Source of the DNA: Lachnospiraceae bacterium
GTDB lineage: Bacteria > Bacillota > Clostridia > Lachnospirales > Lachnospiraceae
Reading direction: 5' to 3'
NCBI GenBank assembly: GCA_017535945.1
Contig: JAFXTJ010000095.1
Span: 1-53,488 of the forward strand
DNA length: 53,488 nucleotides
Shown: positions 53,014 through 53,488 of the stretch, in pieces
Position numbering within the stretch: the stretch's first letter is position 1
Layout: the number at the start of each line of letters is the position of its first letter
Position numbers and translations under genes: made by a program
The notes under the pieces: generated by a model
Told to the model about the DNA's origin: nothing
Database searches by the model: none
What the model saw: the letters and a program-made list of their open reading frames with translations, nothing else

Positions 53014-53042
53014 ATAATATTCCTTGTACGGTGAATTGTCAA
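53014..53042 (-). promoter_or_regulatory. Sigma-A promoter of the GntR-ABC operon
   Basis: TTGACA (53042-53037) and TATTAT (53019-53014) are 17 bases apart, near the consensus. Confidence 0.75.
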
Positions 53043-53080
53043 GCAGGAATCCCGGATGAAGAAAATGGCACAAAAAACAA

Positions 53081-53109
53081 TTGCCATACGGCGGATAAAG
53101 CGCTACAAT
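53081..53109 (+). promoter_or_regulatory. Predicted sigma-A promoter of the PilZ gene
   Basis: TTGCCA (53081-53086) and TACAAT (53104-53109) are 17 bases apart. The calculated +1 is about 53116. Confidence 0.65.
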
Positions 53110-53113
53110 ATTT

Positions 53114-53137
53114 TGATGGTGTGACGTTACACCATCA
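53114..53137 (+). repeat. Perfect inverted repeat at the start of the PilZ transcript
   Basis: TGATGGTGT and ACACCATCA are 9-bp arms around GACGTT, starting at the expected +1. It could be a protein operator or a 5' RNA hairpin. There is no T-run after it, so it is not a terminator. Confidence 0.6.
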
Positions 53138-53163
53138 TCGGAATACAGGATTCAGAGCGATCT

Positions 53164-53487
53164 ATGGAGCAGAGAAAATACGACAGACTCTCATATGACA
53201 TCACCGGCGTGGCCATCCTGCCGGGCGAGATGCAGAAGATCATCGTCAAGGACATCTCCTTGAACGGGATCGCTTTTTCGTTCTGCCACCCCACCAGGAC
53301 CTGCAGAGAAGGCGACATGCTCAAGCTCTTCTTCTACGATAATGCCACGGCGCAGCTGTGTTCCCTGGACTGCCGGATCGCCCGCACCTTTTCCGAGGGA
53401 CAGTATCTGGCGATCGGCGGCACCTTTGAAGCCGAGCAGAAGACCGTAAAGAAAGTCATCGAGATGCTCAAGGCCGAGGGCGGCTGA
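53164..53487 (+). CDS. PilZ domain protein (c-di-GMP receptor)
   Basis: This 107-aa single-domain protein has the binding motif RKYDR (RxxxR, residues 4-8) and the second motif DISLNGIAF (D/N-x-S-x-x-G), together the c-di-GMP-binding signature of PilZ. The rest is a beta-barrel with a C-terminal helix. The start at 53164 has only weak purine-rich sequence upstream. It is monocistronic as far as the window shows. With the GGDEF and HD-GYP-like proteins it indicates active c-di-GMP signalling. Confidence 0.92.
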   Translation: MEQRKYDRLSYDITGVAILPGEMQKIIVKDISLNGIAFSFCHPTRTCREGDMLKLFFYDNATAQLCSLDCRIARTFSEGQYLAIGGTFEAEQKTVKKVIEMLKAEGG

Positions 53488-53488
53488 G

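Noticed and set aside
1-53488. CRISPR arrays, tRNA or rRNA genes, insertion sequences, prophage or attachment sites
   Set aside because: I looked in all gaps and gene borders and saw no repeat-spacer pattern, cloverleaf, transposase or phage gene.

Overview
The window reads as chromosomal DNA of a GC-rich Firmicute of the Clostridia, most likely Lachnospiraceae-like. Supporting signs are the conserved block rpmB, asp23-type gene, DAK2-type fatty acid kinase, recG; a ytfI/ytfJ-like DUF2953-GerW pair; strong AGGAGG ribosome binding sites; sigma-A type promoters with 17-base spacers; and a large set of sugar and signalling genes. The species cannot be fixed from the sequence alone. Genes are tightly packed. 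No intergenic gap exceeds about 215 bases, and I saw no tRNA, rRNA, CRISPR array or insertion sequence.

Left part (1-13.5 kb, all minus strand): a DegV/FakB-like protein and a type IIA topoisomerase B subunit are followed by a coupled signalling island. It holds a receiver-Hpt protein, two membrane hybrid histidine kinases and a stand-alone double-receiver protein. These overlap or nearly touch, and lead into an AAA-like/PD-(D/E)XK protein and a secreted papain-like protease that runs off the left edge. One kinase carries a complete DegV (fatty-acid-binding fold) domain at its C-terminus, which is the most unusual architecture here.

Middle (13.6-32 kb): recG, fakA and an Asp23 gene diverge from rpmB. 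Next come a four-gene operon (unknown 121-aa protein, DUF2953, GerW, J-domain protein), an HD-GYP-like protein with an altered HD motif, a class B PBP with its FtsW/RodA partner, a U32 pair, zapA, ruvB, ruvA, a Gx-type transporter, a NusG-II protein and pcrA.

Carbohydrate part (32-49.4 kb): a cytoplasmic arabinoxylan-oligosaccharide locus contains GH5, GH43, GH51, GH120 beta-xylosidase, a DUF5060/DUF4038-like putative hydrolase, a carboxylesterase, a LacI regulator and a LacI-like-sensor diguanylate cyclase. Four copies of a 13-bp LacI-type palindrome lie around it. A sucrose operon follows: amylosucrase-like GH13, HPr, Enzyme I and ROK fructokinase. The HPr lacks Ser46, and the GH13 has Asp where the acid/base Glu is expected.

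Right end (49.5-53.5 kb): a GntR (YtrA-type) regulated ABC transporter operon diverges from a PilZ c-di-GMP receptor gene. With the diguanylate cyclase and the HD-GYP-like protein, c-di-GMP components occur three times in 53 kb.
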